NCBI RefSeq assembly: GCF_002240415.1
Contig: NZ_CP020028.1
Coordinates: forward strand, 496,001-560,000
Reading direction: 5' to 3'
Length of the DNA: 64,000 nucleotides
From: Paenibacillus kribbensis
GTDB taxonomy: Bacteria; Bacillota; Bacilli; Paenibacillales; Paenibacillaceae
Below the pieces are notes generated by a model. It had not been told where the DNA came from. It saw nothing but the letters and a program-made list of their open reading frames with translations, and did no database searches. Shown one piece after another: positions 55,035-62,598 of the stretch (within the stretch, counting starts at the first letter, position 1; every line of letters begins with the position of its first letter). Made by a program: the position numbers and the translations under genes.

Positions 55035-55187
55035 GGCGTAATTCAAGCGTGTATCAACAAAAACGAATGGACGAACTACAATATGGCAGATGACTACTCC
55101 TACGATCCTACAAAAAATGAATTTGCGGATTGGAGTAAGGTGACGCTGTACCAGAACGATAGGCTCGTTTGGGGTCAGGAGCCTTAA
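55035..55187 (+). pseudogene. 3' remnant of a CBM3-containing polysaccharidase gene
   Basis: One frame encodes about 50 residues, INKNEWTNYNMADDYSYDP then FADWSKVTLYQNDRLVWGQ, ending in TAA at 55185-55187. This closely parallels the last 50 residues of the CBM3 domain of the next gene (INKTDWSNYNESDDYSYKG, VTLYQNGELVWGTEP). No start or upstream domain is present, so it is the tail of a deleted cellulase-type gene. Its own terminator at 55197-55226 survives. Divergent codons argue against a recent copy of the neighbouring domain. Confidence 0.85.
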
Positions 55188-55196
55188 AGCCTGACG

Positions 55197-55226
55197 GAGC
55201 GGCACCCGTATGGGTGCCGCTCTTTT
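55197..55226 (+). terminator. Terminator of the lost CBM3 gene
   Basis: GAGCGGCACCC-GTAT-GGGTGCCGCTC, perfect 11-pair stem followed by TTTT. It lies 24 bases before the next gene's start codon, so expression of that gene must pass it or begin beyond it. Confidence 0.88.
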
Positions 55227-55249
55227 CAAATTTAAAGGAGGAAAGCGGC

Positions 55250-58200
55250 ATGAAGGCAAGAAATAGTAGTGGTATTTTGTTCAAACGTTCCAAATGGCTG
55301 CCTATCTTCATGGCATGCACGATTATAGCAGGGGGGGCACTGCCGGCTCCAGCTGTAGTTCACGGTCAAACGGCAAAGACCGTTACCATTAAAGTCGATA
55401 CATCCAAGGATCGTAAGCCTATTAGTCCTTATATATACGGTTCGAATCAGGACTTGGCAGGCGATGAAAATTTGGCTGCCAGACGACTTGGTGGCAATCG
55501 AATGACCGGCTACAACTGGGAAAACAATATGTCCAATGCAGGAAGCGATTGGCAGCAATCCAGCGATAACTATTTATGCACTAATGGTGGACTGACAAAA
55601 GCCGAATGCGAAAAGCCAGGAGCGGTGACGACTTCGTTTCATGATCAATCGCAGAAGCTTGGCGCTTATTCTTTAGTCACGCTGCCGCTGGCCGGTTATG
55701 TGGCCAAGGATGGAAACGGAAGTGTGCAGGAAAGCGAAAAAGCCCCTTCCGCTCGTTGGAATCAGGTCGTAAACGCCAAAAATGCGCCGTTCCAATTGCA
55801 GCCTGATCTGAATGACAATAAGGTTTATGCGGACGAATTCGTCAACTTTTTGGTGAACAAGTACGGCGTTGCTTCAACAAAGACGGGTGTGAAAGGATAC
55901 TCGCTCGACAATGAACCAGCTCTCTGGTCGCATACGCATCCGCGCATTCATGGTGAAAAGGTCGGAGCGAAAGAACTGGTAGACCAGTCGGTAAGTTTAT
56001 CCAAAGCTGTCAAAGCAGTTGACGCGAGTGCGGAAATTTTTGGCCCGGTTCTTTACGGTTTTGGCGCCTATACAGATCTTCAATCCGCACCTGATTGGAA
56101 CTCTGTAAAAGGCAACTACAGTTGGTTCGTGGACTATTACCTGGATCAAATGCGCCTCAGCTCGCAAGCTGAAGGCAAGAGATTGCTGGATGTTTTCGAT
56201 GTGCACTGGTATCCCGAAGCGATGGGCGGGGGCATACGAATTACGAATGAGGTAGGCAATGACGAAACGAAGAAAGCCAGAATGCAGGCGCCTCGTACTT
56301 TGTGGGACCCGACCTACAAGGAAGATAGCTGGATCGCTCAATGGAACAGCGCATTCTTGCCTTTACTGCCTCGATTGAAGCAGTCGATAGACAAGTATTA
56401 CCCGGGAACCAAGCTGGCTCTGACCGAGTATAGCTACGGCGGTGAAAATGATATTTCCGGCGGTATCGCTATGGCCGATGTGCTAGGCATATTTGGCAAA
56501 AACGATGTTTATATGGCAGACTACTGGAAGTTAAAGGATGGTGTCAACAACTACGTTAGCGCCGCTTACAAGCTTTACCGCAATTATGACGGAAAAAATT
56601 CTACTTTCGGCGATACTAGCGTCAATGCGCAAACGTCGGATATTGTCAATAGCTCAGTGCATGCTTCCGTTACGGATGCATCCTACAAAGAATTGCACCT
56701 CGTTGTCATGAATAAAAGCATGGACAGCGCATTCGATGCCCAATTCGATCTTTCCGGCGATACGACTTACGGTTCCGGTAAAGTATGGGGCTTCGACAAA
56801 AATAGCTCGCAAATTAAGCAAGCAGCGCCAATCACGCAAATTTCCGGCAACCGCTTTACCTATACAGTACCGCCTTTGACGGCTTATCATATCGTGTTGA
56901 CTGCCGGCAATGGTACACCTGAGCCGCCTGTACCTCCTGTAGATGATCCTGAAAGCTTTACACTGAAAGCTGAGGCTGGCGACGGGAAAGTCGATTTGTC
57001 TTGGGACGCTTCCAGCGCAGCTGTGGGTTACAGTGTACAGCGGGCAACGGATGCAAACGGTCCTTTTACTGCTATAGCATCCAACCTGATCGAAACATCT
57101 TATACAGATACCAACGTAAAGAACGGCTCTTCTTACTATTATAAAGTAACCGCAAGATCCAATGCGGGAACGAGCGATTCCAATGTCGTGAATGCAGTTC
57201 CACAGGTACCGAAAGACGGCCCTGTTCGCTTTGAAGCCGAAGACGGCATACTGAAGGGAACAACTGTGGAATCCAGCGGGGCCGGCTTCTCCGGTACCGG
57301 TTATGTAACTAATTTCCACAATGCAGGGGATTCCCTGACGATGACGATTCAGGCAGAGACGGCAGGTTTGTACAATCTTACAATCGGCTACCGTTCTCCA
57401 TATGACGACAAACGCACGAATTTCTCTTTAAACGGCAAATCGTCTGGCGAACTGGTGCTTTGGAAATCGGCTGATTTTAAAGAAACATCCGGAGGTAAGC
57501 TTCTGTTGAATGCAGGGGCGAATACGATCGGTTTTGAAACAGGCTGGGGCTGGTACGATATTGACTACGTCAAGCTGGAGCCTGCTGCTGATCGTCCACC
57601 GCATGCGGTAACCAAGACGCTCACCAATCCGAATGCGACGGTAGAAGCAAAAGCATTGATGAACTACCTGGTTGATCAATATGGCAAGAATATGCTCTCC
57701 GGTCAAGAGAATATAGACGAAATTGATTGGCTTCAAGCAAATGTAGGTAAAAAGCCGGCTATTGCGACGCTTGACCTGATCGACTATTCGCCAAGCAGAG
57801 CGGAACACGGTCTTAGTTCCACTGAGACGGAAAAGGCGATTGAGTGGGATAAGCAAGGGGGCATTGTTTCCTTTGCATGGCACTGGAACGCGCCGAAAGA
57901 TCTTATCGATACACAAGGTAAAGAATGGTGGAGAGGCTTCTATGCCGATTCGACTACATTCGATATAGAATATGCGATGAATAATCCAGAGTCCGAAGAT
58001 TATAAATTGCTTATTCGCGACATCGATGTGATTGCAGGGCAATTGAAGAAGCTGCAGGATGCGAAAGTTCCTGTCCTGTTCCGTCCTTTGCACGAAGCAG
58101 AAGGCAAATGGTTCTGGTGGGGCGCCAAAGGCCCTGAGCCTGTTAAAAAATTGTATATTTTGATGCACGACCGTTTGACTAATGTGCACAAATTGAACAA

Positions 58201-59323
58201 TCTGATTTGGGTATGGAATTCCGTTGCTCCGGATTGGTATCCGGGAGACGAGTATGTGGATATTTTGAGCTTTGACTCTTATCCGCAAGCAGGCGACTAC
58301 AGTCCGCAAGTTGCAAAATACGAAGACCTTGTTACATTGGGCAAGGACAAAAAGTTAGTTGCCATGAGCGAAAACGGACCTATCCCGGACCCTGATCTGA
58401 TGAAGGCATATCAAGCCCATTGGAGCTGGTTCGCTACATGGTATGGGGATTTCCTGAGAGACGGCAAACAAAACAGCCTTGAGCATCTGAAAAAAGTGTA
58501 TAATCATCCGAACGTCATTACGCTTGACAAGCTCCCAACCAACTTAAAAACGTATGGCATTACCGAGCAGCCGTCAGTACCGGGCAGCTTCACGCTGAGC
58601 GCAGCGGGCGAAAAGGCGAAAGTATCGCTGAACTGGACAGCATCGGCGAAGGCGGCAAGCTATGAAGTGAAGCGTTCGACGGCTGAAAACGGCGTGTTCG
58701 CCACAGTAGAGAGCGATGTATACGGAAGCAGCTACACCGACACAGACGTAACGGCAGACACGACGTACTACTACCAAGTCGTAGCGAAGAACGATGCAGG
58801 CCAAACGGTTTCGAACACGGCTAGTGCAGCGCCGAAAGCGGATGTTCAGCAGCCGACAACAGGGCTGGTGCTCCAGTATCGCGCAGCGGATACAAATGTG
58901 AACGACAATCATTTTAAGCCGCATTTCCAAATTTTAAACAAAGGCACAACCTCCGTACCGATCAACGAGTTGAAAATTCGCTACTACTACACGATCGACG
59001 GCGACCGCGCCCAGACATTCAACTGCGACTATGCGACGCTGGGCTGCTCGAAGCTGAACGGCAAGCTGGTTAAAATGGATAAAGCTGCAACCGGTGCTGA
59101 TTATTATTTGGAAGTCAGCTTCAACCCGGATGCAGGCGTGTTAGCACCTGGAGGAACCACGGGCGAAATTCAAACCCGTATTAATAAAACAGACTGGTCG
59201 AACTATAACGAAAGTGACGATTACTCGTATAAAGGCACGCAAACTTCATTTGCCGATCATACGAAAGTTACGTTGTATCAAAACGGCGAACTTGTTTGGG
59301 GAACCGAACCGACAGCGAATTAA
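55250..59323 (+). CDS. cel44C-man26A: Two-enzyme GH44 / GH26 polysaccharidase, Cel44C-Man26A type
   Basis: The 1357-residue secreted protein has a signal peptide (ending near VVHGQ). The GH44 domain (about 41-555) has acid/base Glu in SLDNEPALWSHTHP and nucleophile Glu in LALTEYSYGGEND. Fn3 follows (567-655), then a CBM35-like domain (658-780, VRFEAEDGILKGTTVESS). The GH26 domain (783-1104) has acid/base Glu in FRPLHEAEGKWFWW and nucleophile Glu in VAMSENGPIPDPD. A second Fn3 (1108-1199) and a CBM3 (1203-1354) end it. GH44 cuts beta-1,4-glucan and xyloglucan; GH26 cuts mannan. This layout is known from P. polymyxa GS01. AAAGGAGG precedes the ATG at 55250. sigI follows. Confidence 0.95.
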   Translation: MKARNSSGILFKRSKWLPIFMACTIIAGGALPAPAVVHGQTAKTVTIKVDTSKDRKPISPYIYGSNQDLAGDENLAARRLGGNRMTGYNWENNMSNAGSDWQQSSDNYLCTNGGLTKAECEKPGAVTTSFHDQSQKLGAYSLVTLPLAGYVAKDGNGSVQESEKAPSARWNQVVNAKNAPFQLQPDLNDNKVYADEFVNFLVNKYGVASTKTGVKGYSLDNEPALWSHTHPRIHGEKVGAKELVDQSVSLSKAVKAVDASAEIFGPVLYGFGAYTDLQSAPDWNSVKGNYSWFVDYYLDQMRLSSQAEGKRLLDVFDVHWYPEAMGGGIRITNEVGNDETKKARMQAPRTLWDPTYKEDSWIAQWNSAFLPLLPRLKQSIDKYYPGTKLALTEYSYGGENDISGGIAMADVLGIFGKNDVYMADYWKLKDGVNNYVSAAYKLYRNYDGKNSTFGDTSVNAQTSDIVNSSVHASVTDASYKELHLVVMNKSMDSAFDAQFDLSGDTTYGSGKVWGFDKNSSQIKQAAPITQISGNRFTYTVPPLTAYHIVLTAGNGTPEPPVPPVDDPESFTLKAEAGDGKVDLSWDASSAAVGYSVQRATDANGPFTAIASNLIETSYTDTNVKNGSSYYYKVTARSNAGTSDSNVVNAVPQVPKDGPVRFEAEDGILKGTTVESSGAGFSGTGYVTNFHNAGDSLTMTIQAETAGLYNLTIGYRSPYDDKRTNFSLNGKSSGELVLWKSADFKETSGGKLLLNAGANTIGFETGWGWYDIDYVKLEPAADRPPHAVTKTLTNPNATVEAKALMNYLVDQYGKNMLSGQENIDEIDWLQANVGKKPAIATLDLIDYSPSRAEHGLSSTETEKAIEWDKQGGIVSFAWHWNAPKDLIDTQGKEWWRGFYADSTTFDIEYAMNNPESEDYKLLIRDIDVIAGQLKKLQDAKVPVLFRPLHEAEGKWFWWGAKGPEPVKKLYILMHDRLTNVHKLNNLIWVWNSVAPDWYPGDEYVDILSFDSYPQAGDYSPQVAKYEDLVTLGKDKKLVAMSENGPIPDPDLMKAYQAHWSWFATWYGDFLRDGKQNSLEHLKKVYNHPNVITLDKLPTNLKTYGITEQPSVPGSFTLSAAGEKAKVSLNWTASAKAASYEVKRSTAENGVFATVESDVYGSSYTDTDVTADTTYYYQVVAKNDAGQTVSNTASAAPKADVQQPTTGLVLQYRAADTNVNDNHFKPHFQILNKGTTSVPINELKIRYYYTIDGDRAQTFNCDYATLGCSKLNGKLVKMDKAATGADYYLEVSFNPDAGVLAPGGTTGEIQTRINKTDWSNYNESDDYSYKGTQTSFADHTKVTLYQNGELVWGTEPTAN

Positions 59324-59489
59324 GGCAAGCATCTGATATACGGCAACATGTGAATCAACCGATTATTTGCCAAGAGAGGGGGGGCATTACGTTCTTCTCA
59401 ACCCGAAGCTTCATACCATCATTATGATGGCCGTAAATCACCACAATACAAAAAAATGAAGTGATTACAAATTGGAAAGTGGTTGCCAG

Positions 59490-60224
59490 ATGAACAACTT
59501 ATCTGAAGAATACTTGCCGCAAATTCGCAACGGCGATGAGCAGGCACGGTCGGCTCTGATTGTTCAATACCGTCCCTTTATATTGAAGGTTGTCAAACAC
59601 GTCTGCAAGCGCCGAATTGGATGGAGTGATGATGAAGCAAGCATAGGTTTGATCGCTTTCAATGAAGCTGTCGATCGATACCGTACGGAGTATGGAAAAA
59701 CATTTAATAATTTCGCTTTTCTTATGATCCGCCGACGATTGATTGATGATTTTCGGAAAAAAATAAAAATTTCCCAAAACGAAGCTGACTGGAAAGACGA
59801 AGAGGAAATGCTGTATATTGCAGATAAGGTAAGCTCGCTGGATGCATTTGAGAGGCAGGAACGAGCTGCGGCGCTGTCGGAGGATTTGGTCAGCTACAAT
59901 GAAAGACTCCAGGAATTCGGTGTTTGTCTTCGGGAACTGGAAGATATCATGCCAAGCCACCGGGATACCCGGCAAATGCTGGTGCGGATTGCCCGCAATT
60001 TTTGCAACAACCGGGAGTGGCTGAACGATCTTTTTCAAAAAAAGAAGCTTCCCTTGAAGGCAATGACCAAAGAGATCAACGTCAGTAAAAAGACACTGGA
60101 ACGCAATCGAAAGTATCTGATATCGCTGATTCTGATTTTCGGCTGCGAGGATTTTACGAGAATCCGCGAGAGCATCTCTTTTACAAGTGTGGAGGAGGAA
60201 GCGCGGTGCGTAGAGCAGTTATAG
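59490..60224 (+). CDS. sigI: RNA polymerase sigma factor SigI
   Basis: The 244-residue protein has region 2 (YRPFILKVVKHVCKRRI, ASIGLIAFNEAVDRYRTEYG, FLMIRRRLIDDFRKK) and a C-terminal region with the SigI-specific KEINVSKKTLERNRKYLISL. SigI answers heat in Bacillus; in Clostridium thermocellum several SigI/RsgI pairs sense polysaccharides and control cellulosome genes. The usual partner anti-sigma gene rsgI does not follow. A strong terminator closes the gene. An in-frame TTG at 59472 is possible, but the ATG at 59490 fits better, with AAAGTGG upstream. Its place after cel44C-man26A suggests a role in polysaccharide response. Confidence 0.87.
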   Translation: MNNLSEEYLPQIRNGDEQARSALIVQYRPFILKVVKHVCKRRIGWSDDEASIGLIAFNEAVDRYRTEYGKTFNNFAFLMIRRRLIDDFRKKIKISQNEADWKDEEEMLYIADKVSSLDAFERQERAAALSEDLVSYNERLQEFGVCLRELEDIMPSHRDTRQMLVRIARNFCNNREWLNDLFQKKKLPLKAMTKEINVSKKTLERNRKYLISLILIFGCEDFTRIRESISFTSVEEEARCVEQL

Positions 60225-60268
60225 CGAGTTTCCGCCATTTTAAAATGATATAAATACCATCACTGAAA

Positions 60269-60307
60269 TGAGCAGGGGGATTTAGTATCCCGCCTGCTCA
60301 TTTTTTT
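60269..60307 (+). terminator. Terminator after sigI
   Basis: TGAGCAGG-GGGAT pairs with ATCCC-CCTGCTCA (one G bulge) around TTAGT, followed by seven T. It isolates sigI from what follows. Confidence 0.92.
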
Positions 60308-60317
60308 GTACAAGAAA

Positions 60318-60343
60318 ACCCCCATGGATCACATACATACGAA
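60318..60343 (+). promoter_or_regulatory. Possible SigI-type promoter before the structured RNA
   Basis: ACCCCC (60318-60323), 16 bases, CGAA (60340-60343) resembles the C-rich -35 and CGAA -10 pattern reported for SigI. It lies just after the sigI terminator and 40 bases before the folded element. The match could be chance. Confidence 0.4.
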
Positions 60344-60386
60344 TAACTGACCATGAAAGAACTGCTAGACCCGTTTACGAGAGAGT

Positions 60387-60500
60387 CGGTAAACCGGAAA
60401 CCCACGTGGTTGGCGGACTTCCAACGCGTCTTCTGAGGCACTTGGTAGTACCATGCCCTTATAGGGCTGATGAAGCCATCGGCTAAGCCGGTGGTTGTGA
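60387..60500 (+). ncRNA. Orphan structured RNA resembling a TnpB (IS605/IS1341) right end / guide-RNA scaffold
   Basis: Four hairpins follow closely. They are CGGT-AA-ACCG (60387-60396), an ACGTGGTTGG/CCAACGCGT stem (60404-60429), GCCCT-TAT-AGGGC (60455-60467) and GCCATCGGC-TAA-GCCGGTGGT (60475-60495, two wobble pairs). It ends TGTGAC at 60500. A last hairpin opened by GAAGCC and ending in a GGTGG...GAC tail is typical of IS1341-type right ends, which double as the omega-RNA scaffold of TnpB. No tnpB gene is present. The element could be a transposon scar, a domesticated guide RNA, or an unrelated small RNA. No reading frame fits. Confidence 0.45.
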
Positions 60501-60637
60501 CTTTAGCAGGGAGATTTGAAGGTAGAGATATGTTTGATTACTATATTCAGGTTTAAGAAATCAGGAGCTAAAATTACCTCATAATGTTATAAAAGACGAA
60601 AAATATAATTTTTTTTGAGTTAAAGAGGAGGATTGGC

Positions 60638-61966
60638 ATGGAGCACACACCTACGATCCGCTCGAAGATAGAGACAGAACTAAAGCAAAGGGGCTATACC
60701 TTTAGCAGTTTTAGCAAAATTTCTGGTATTAACCGAGGTACATTCAGTGCTATGCTGAACAGCAACCCGCCCAAGCCGATCTCTGTTCGGCAGATGGACC
60801 TGATTACCAAGGCATTGAGATATCCTGAAGACTGGCTGTATGAGTCGTACATAGACGAATGTTTTTACGAGGGAAAAGGGCACTGGAAACGGATCAAGCC
60901 TTTTTTATTACGCTGTGTGGAGTTAGAGAGGAAGGACTGTATTCAGAAAGTATTGTTGAGACTAACCGAGGACTTGTTCTATGTGTCGACGATATTTGAA
61001 CTTGCAGAAGAGCTATTTAAAGGAGGCAAGGAAAAGGAATCTGTCCCCTTTTATGAGTGTGTAATCGAAAATGAAAAATATCGTCATTCGGAGCGCTTGG
61101 CTATAAGCCAATACAAAAGGTTTAAAGCATTTACAATGTCTGACTTGGAAAAGAGCCTTGAGTTAGTATTGGAATTTATACCTTATCGTAATTTACTTCC
61201 TGAGCATTATCAGTTGGAGGCGATTCATAAGATCACAAATATATATTTTTACTTACACAAATGGGATGAGGTGGAAAATTACGGCCACGAATTAAAGGAA
61301 CTGGCGTATGTAATTTATACGAACCAGCAAATAAGGAAAGAAAAAAGAAAAGCAACTACATGGTTACATGCAGAGCGAAACTTGGTATTTTACTATGGCT
61401 ACGGATTTCTTTCTGTCTCTACAGCATTACAAAAGAAAGGCTACATTAAAGAGGCAAGGGCAGAGCTTGAGGGCTATGCAGATTTAAGCTGGTTTAAAGG
61501 GCTTGACTCAGAAGGTGAAGCAGATGTGGAGCAATTCCGTGTGTGGGCTAAAGCCAACTCTTATACTTTAGATTTACTTTTAGGCAAGAAAGATATCCTT
61601 CCGGCGTATATAACTTTCCTCGAAAATCACCCTGAAGAAATAAGTTCCGGACTTGTAACTATACTTGAAACTGCTAATAGATATGATTTTGATGTAGATT
61701 CTATTATTGATAAATATTCTGAGCAAATAAAGAGATTACAGGAATCAGATGATGTTAAACAATTGACCTATTATTATTCTTACATGTATCAGCTTGCTAT
61801 TTACCATTACAGACGTGGGAGAATAATAGAAGGGCAAAAGGATACCCTTAATTATTTGTCATTATCTGAGCAAAGAAATTGGTTTAAGCCGCCAGTAGCT
61901 ATTGAACTCTTCAAGATCATATGCAATAAGACTAGGCCAATCTTACGGGATTGGTCTTTTTGTTGA
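60638..61966 (+). CDS. HTH-TPR transcription regulator, RRNPP-like
   Basis: The 442-residue protein has an N-terminal helix-turn-helix (about 8-60, LKQRGYTFSSFSKISGINRGTFSAML) and a helical repeat region from about 75 to 430 with TPR-like pairs (FELAEELFKGGKEKESVPFYECV, YGFLSVSTALQKKGYIKEARAELE). HTH-TPR regulators of the PlcR/NprR/AimR/Rap class read exported peptides. No pheromone gene is evident, though a small exported protein follows. The last codons (TRPILRDWSFC) lie inside a terminator hairpin, so the stop at 61964 sits in its T run; an older stop may have been lost. GAGGAGG precedes the ATG. Confidence 0.75.
   Translation: MEHTPTIRSKIETELKQRGYTFSSFSKISGINRGTFSAMLNSNPPKPISVRQMDLITKALRYPEDWLYESYIDECFYEGKGHWKRIKPFLLRCVELERKDCIQKVLLRLTEDLFYVSTIFELAEELFKGGKEKESVPFYECVIENEKYRHSERLAISQYKRFKAFTMSDLEKSLELVLEFIPYRNLLPEHYQLEAIHKITNIYFYLHKWDEVENYGHELKELAYVIYTNQQIRKEKRKATTWLHAERNLVFYYGYGFLSVSTALQKKGYIKEARAELEGYADLSWFKGLDSEGEADVEQFRVWAKANSYTLDLLLGKKDILPAYITFLENHPEEISSGLVTILETANRYDFDVDSIIDKYSEQIKRLQESDDVKQLTYYYSYMYQLAIYHYRRGRIIEGQKDTLNYLSLSEQRNWFKPPVAIELFKIICNKTRPILRDWSFC
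61934..61961 (+). terminator. Terminator overlapping the 3' end of the HTH-TPR gene
   Basis: AGGCCAATC pairs with GATTGGTCT (one G-T pair) around TTACGG, followed by TTTT. The stem codes for the last residues of the regulator. Confidence 0.77.
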
Positions 61967-62031
61967 TTATTTTGTAAAAAATGAAATGATATGTTTATTT
62001 TGATCTTTTTTGTAACACATCAAGAATTAGA

Positions 62032-62084
62032 ATGAAATTAATTAGAAGAAAGGGGATGAAGAAATGAAAAGGTTAATATCTTGA
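62032..62084 (+). other. Two overlapping mini-ORFs after the HTH-TPR regulator
   Basis: MKLIRRKGMKK (62032-62067) overlaps MKRLIS (62064-62084) at ATGA. Only MKRLIS has a good ribosome site (AAAGGGG, 8 bases upstream). They could be a leader peptide, the start of a decayed pheromone gene, or chance. No signal peptide fits either. Confidence 0.25.
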
Positions 62085-62167
62085 GAATAACAGAAACGTA
62101 GTCACAGATCATAAAGTAAGGCATTTAGTGGCTTAGAAAGAAAACTATTAAAGAGGAGAAATGACAA

Positions 62168-62527
62168 ATGAAAAAAGCAATCTTAGCATTATCAATTTCT
62201 GCGTTAGCATTATCTTTAGGGGGAGTAGCCTCCGCTTCACCAGTAAGTTCAACGGCATCAGCTGTAACTCCAGCAAAAGTGACCGTAACCTTTAGTCCTG
62301 CCAACGGAGAAAAGCCACCTATTACAAAACAAGACGAAGAAGTACCATTGGGAATTGGCAGTGTATATAAAATGTCCGGTTCTAACTGGATGATACTATA
62401 TGGGAGCGATGTTGTAGAACTTCATGGAAATAAGGCCAAAATGATCGGTTATGGAACAGCTCAAGTGGCCGCATATAAATCTAATGGCGACAAGTTGGGA
62501 GTCTATACTTTTATTGTGAAAAGATAA
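62168..62527 (+). CDS. Small exported protein of unknown function
   Basis: The 119-residue product has a clear signal peptide (KKAILALSISALALSLGG, cleavage after ASA) and a Ser/Thr/Ala segment. A compact beta-rich region follows (VTVTFSPANGEKPPIT, VYKMSGSNWMILYGSDVVEL, KMIGYGTAQVAAYKSNG). No family is recognised, but the last part resembles Ig-like surface domains. AAGAGGAG precedes the ATG. It follows the HTH-TPR gene in the same direction, so it may be a target or partner, although it is too large to be a typical Phr-type pheromone. Confidence 0.72.
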   Translation: MKKAILALSISALALSLGGVASASPVSSTASAVTPAKVTVTFSPANGEKPPITKQDEEVPLGIGSVYKMSGSNWMILYGSDVVELHGNKAKMIGYGTAQVAAYKSNGDKLGVYTFIVKR

Positions 62528-62533
62528 GTTAAT

Positions 62534-62598
62534 GAAGAAAGTGAAAGTATATTTCACTTTCTTCACCAAGGCTGTCGAGGTTCCTCGACAGCTTTTTT
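62534..62598 (+). terminator. Two tandem hairpins after the small exported protein
   Basis: Hairpin 1 is GAAGAAAGTGAAA/TTTCACTTTCTTC, 13 perfect pairs with loop GTATA (62534-62564), without a T run. Hairpin 2 is GCTGTCGAGG-TT-CCTCGACAGC (62571-62592), followed by six T. The second is the terminator; its T run abuts the convergent gene's stop. Confidence 0.82.
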
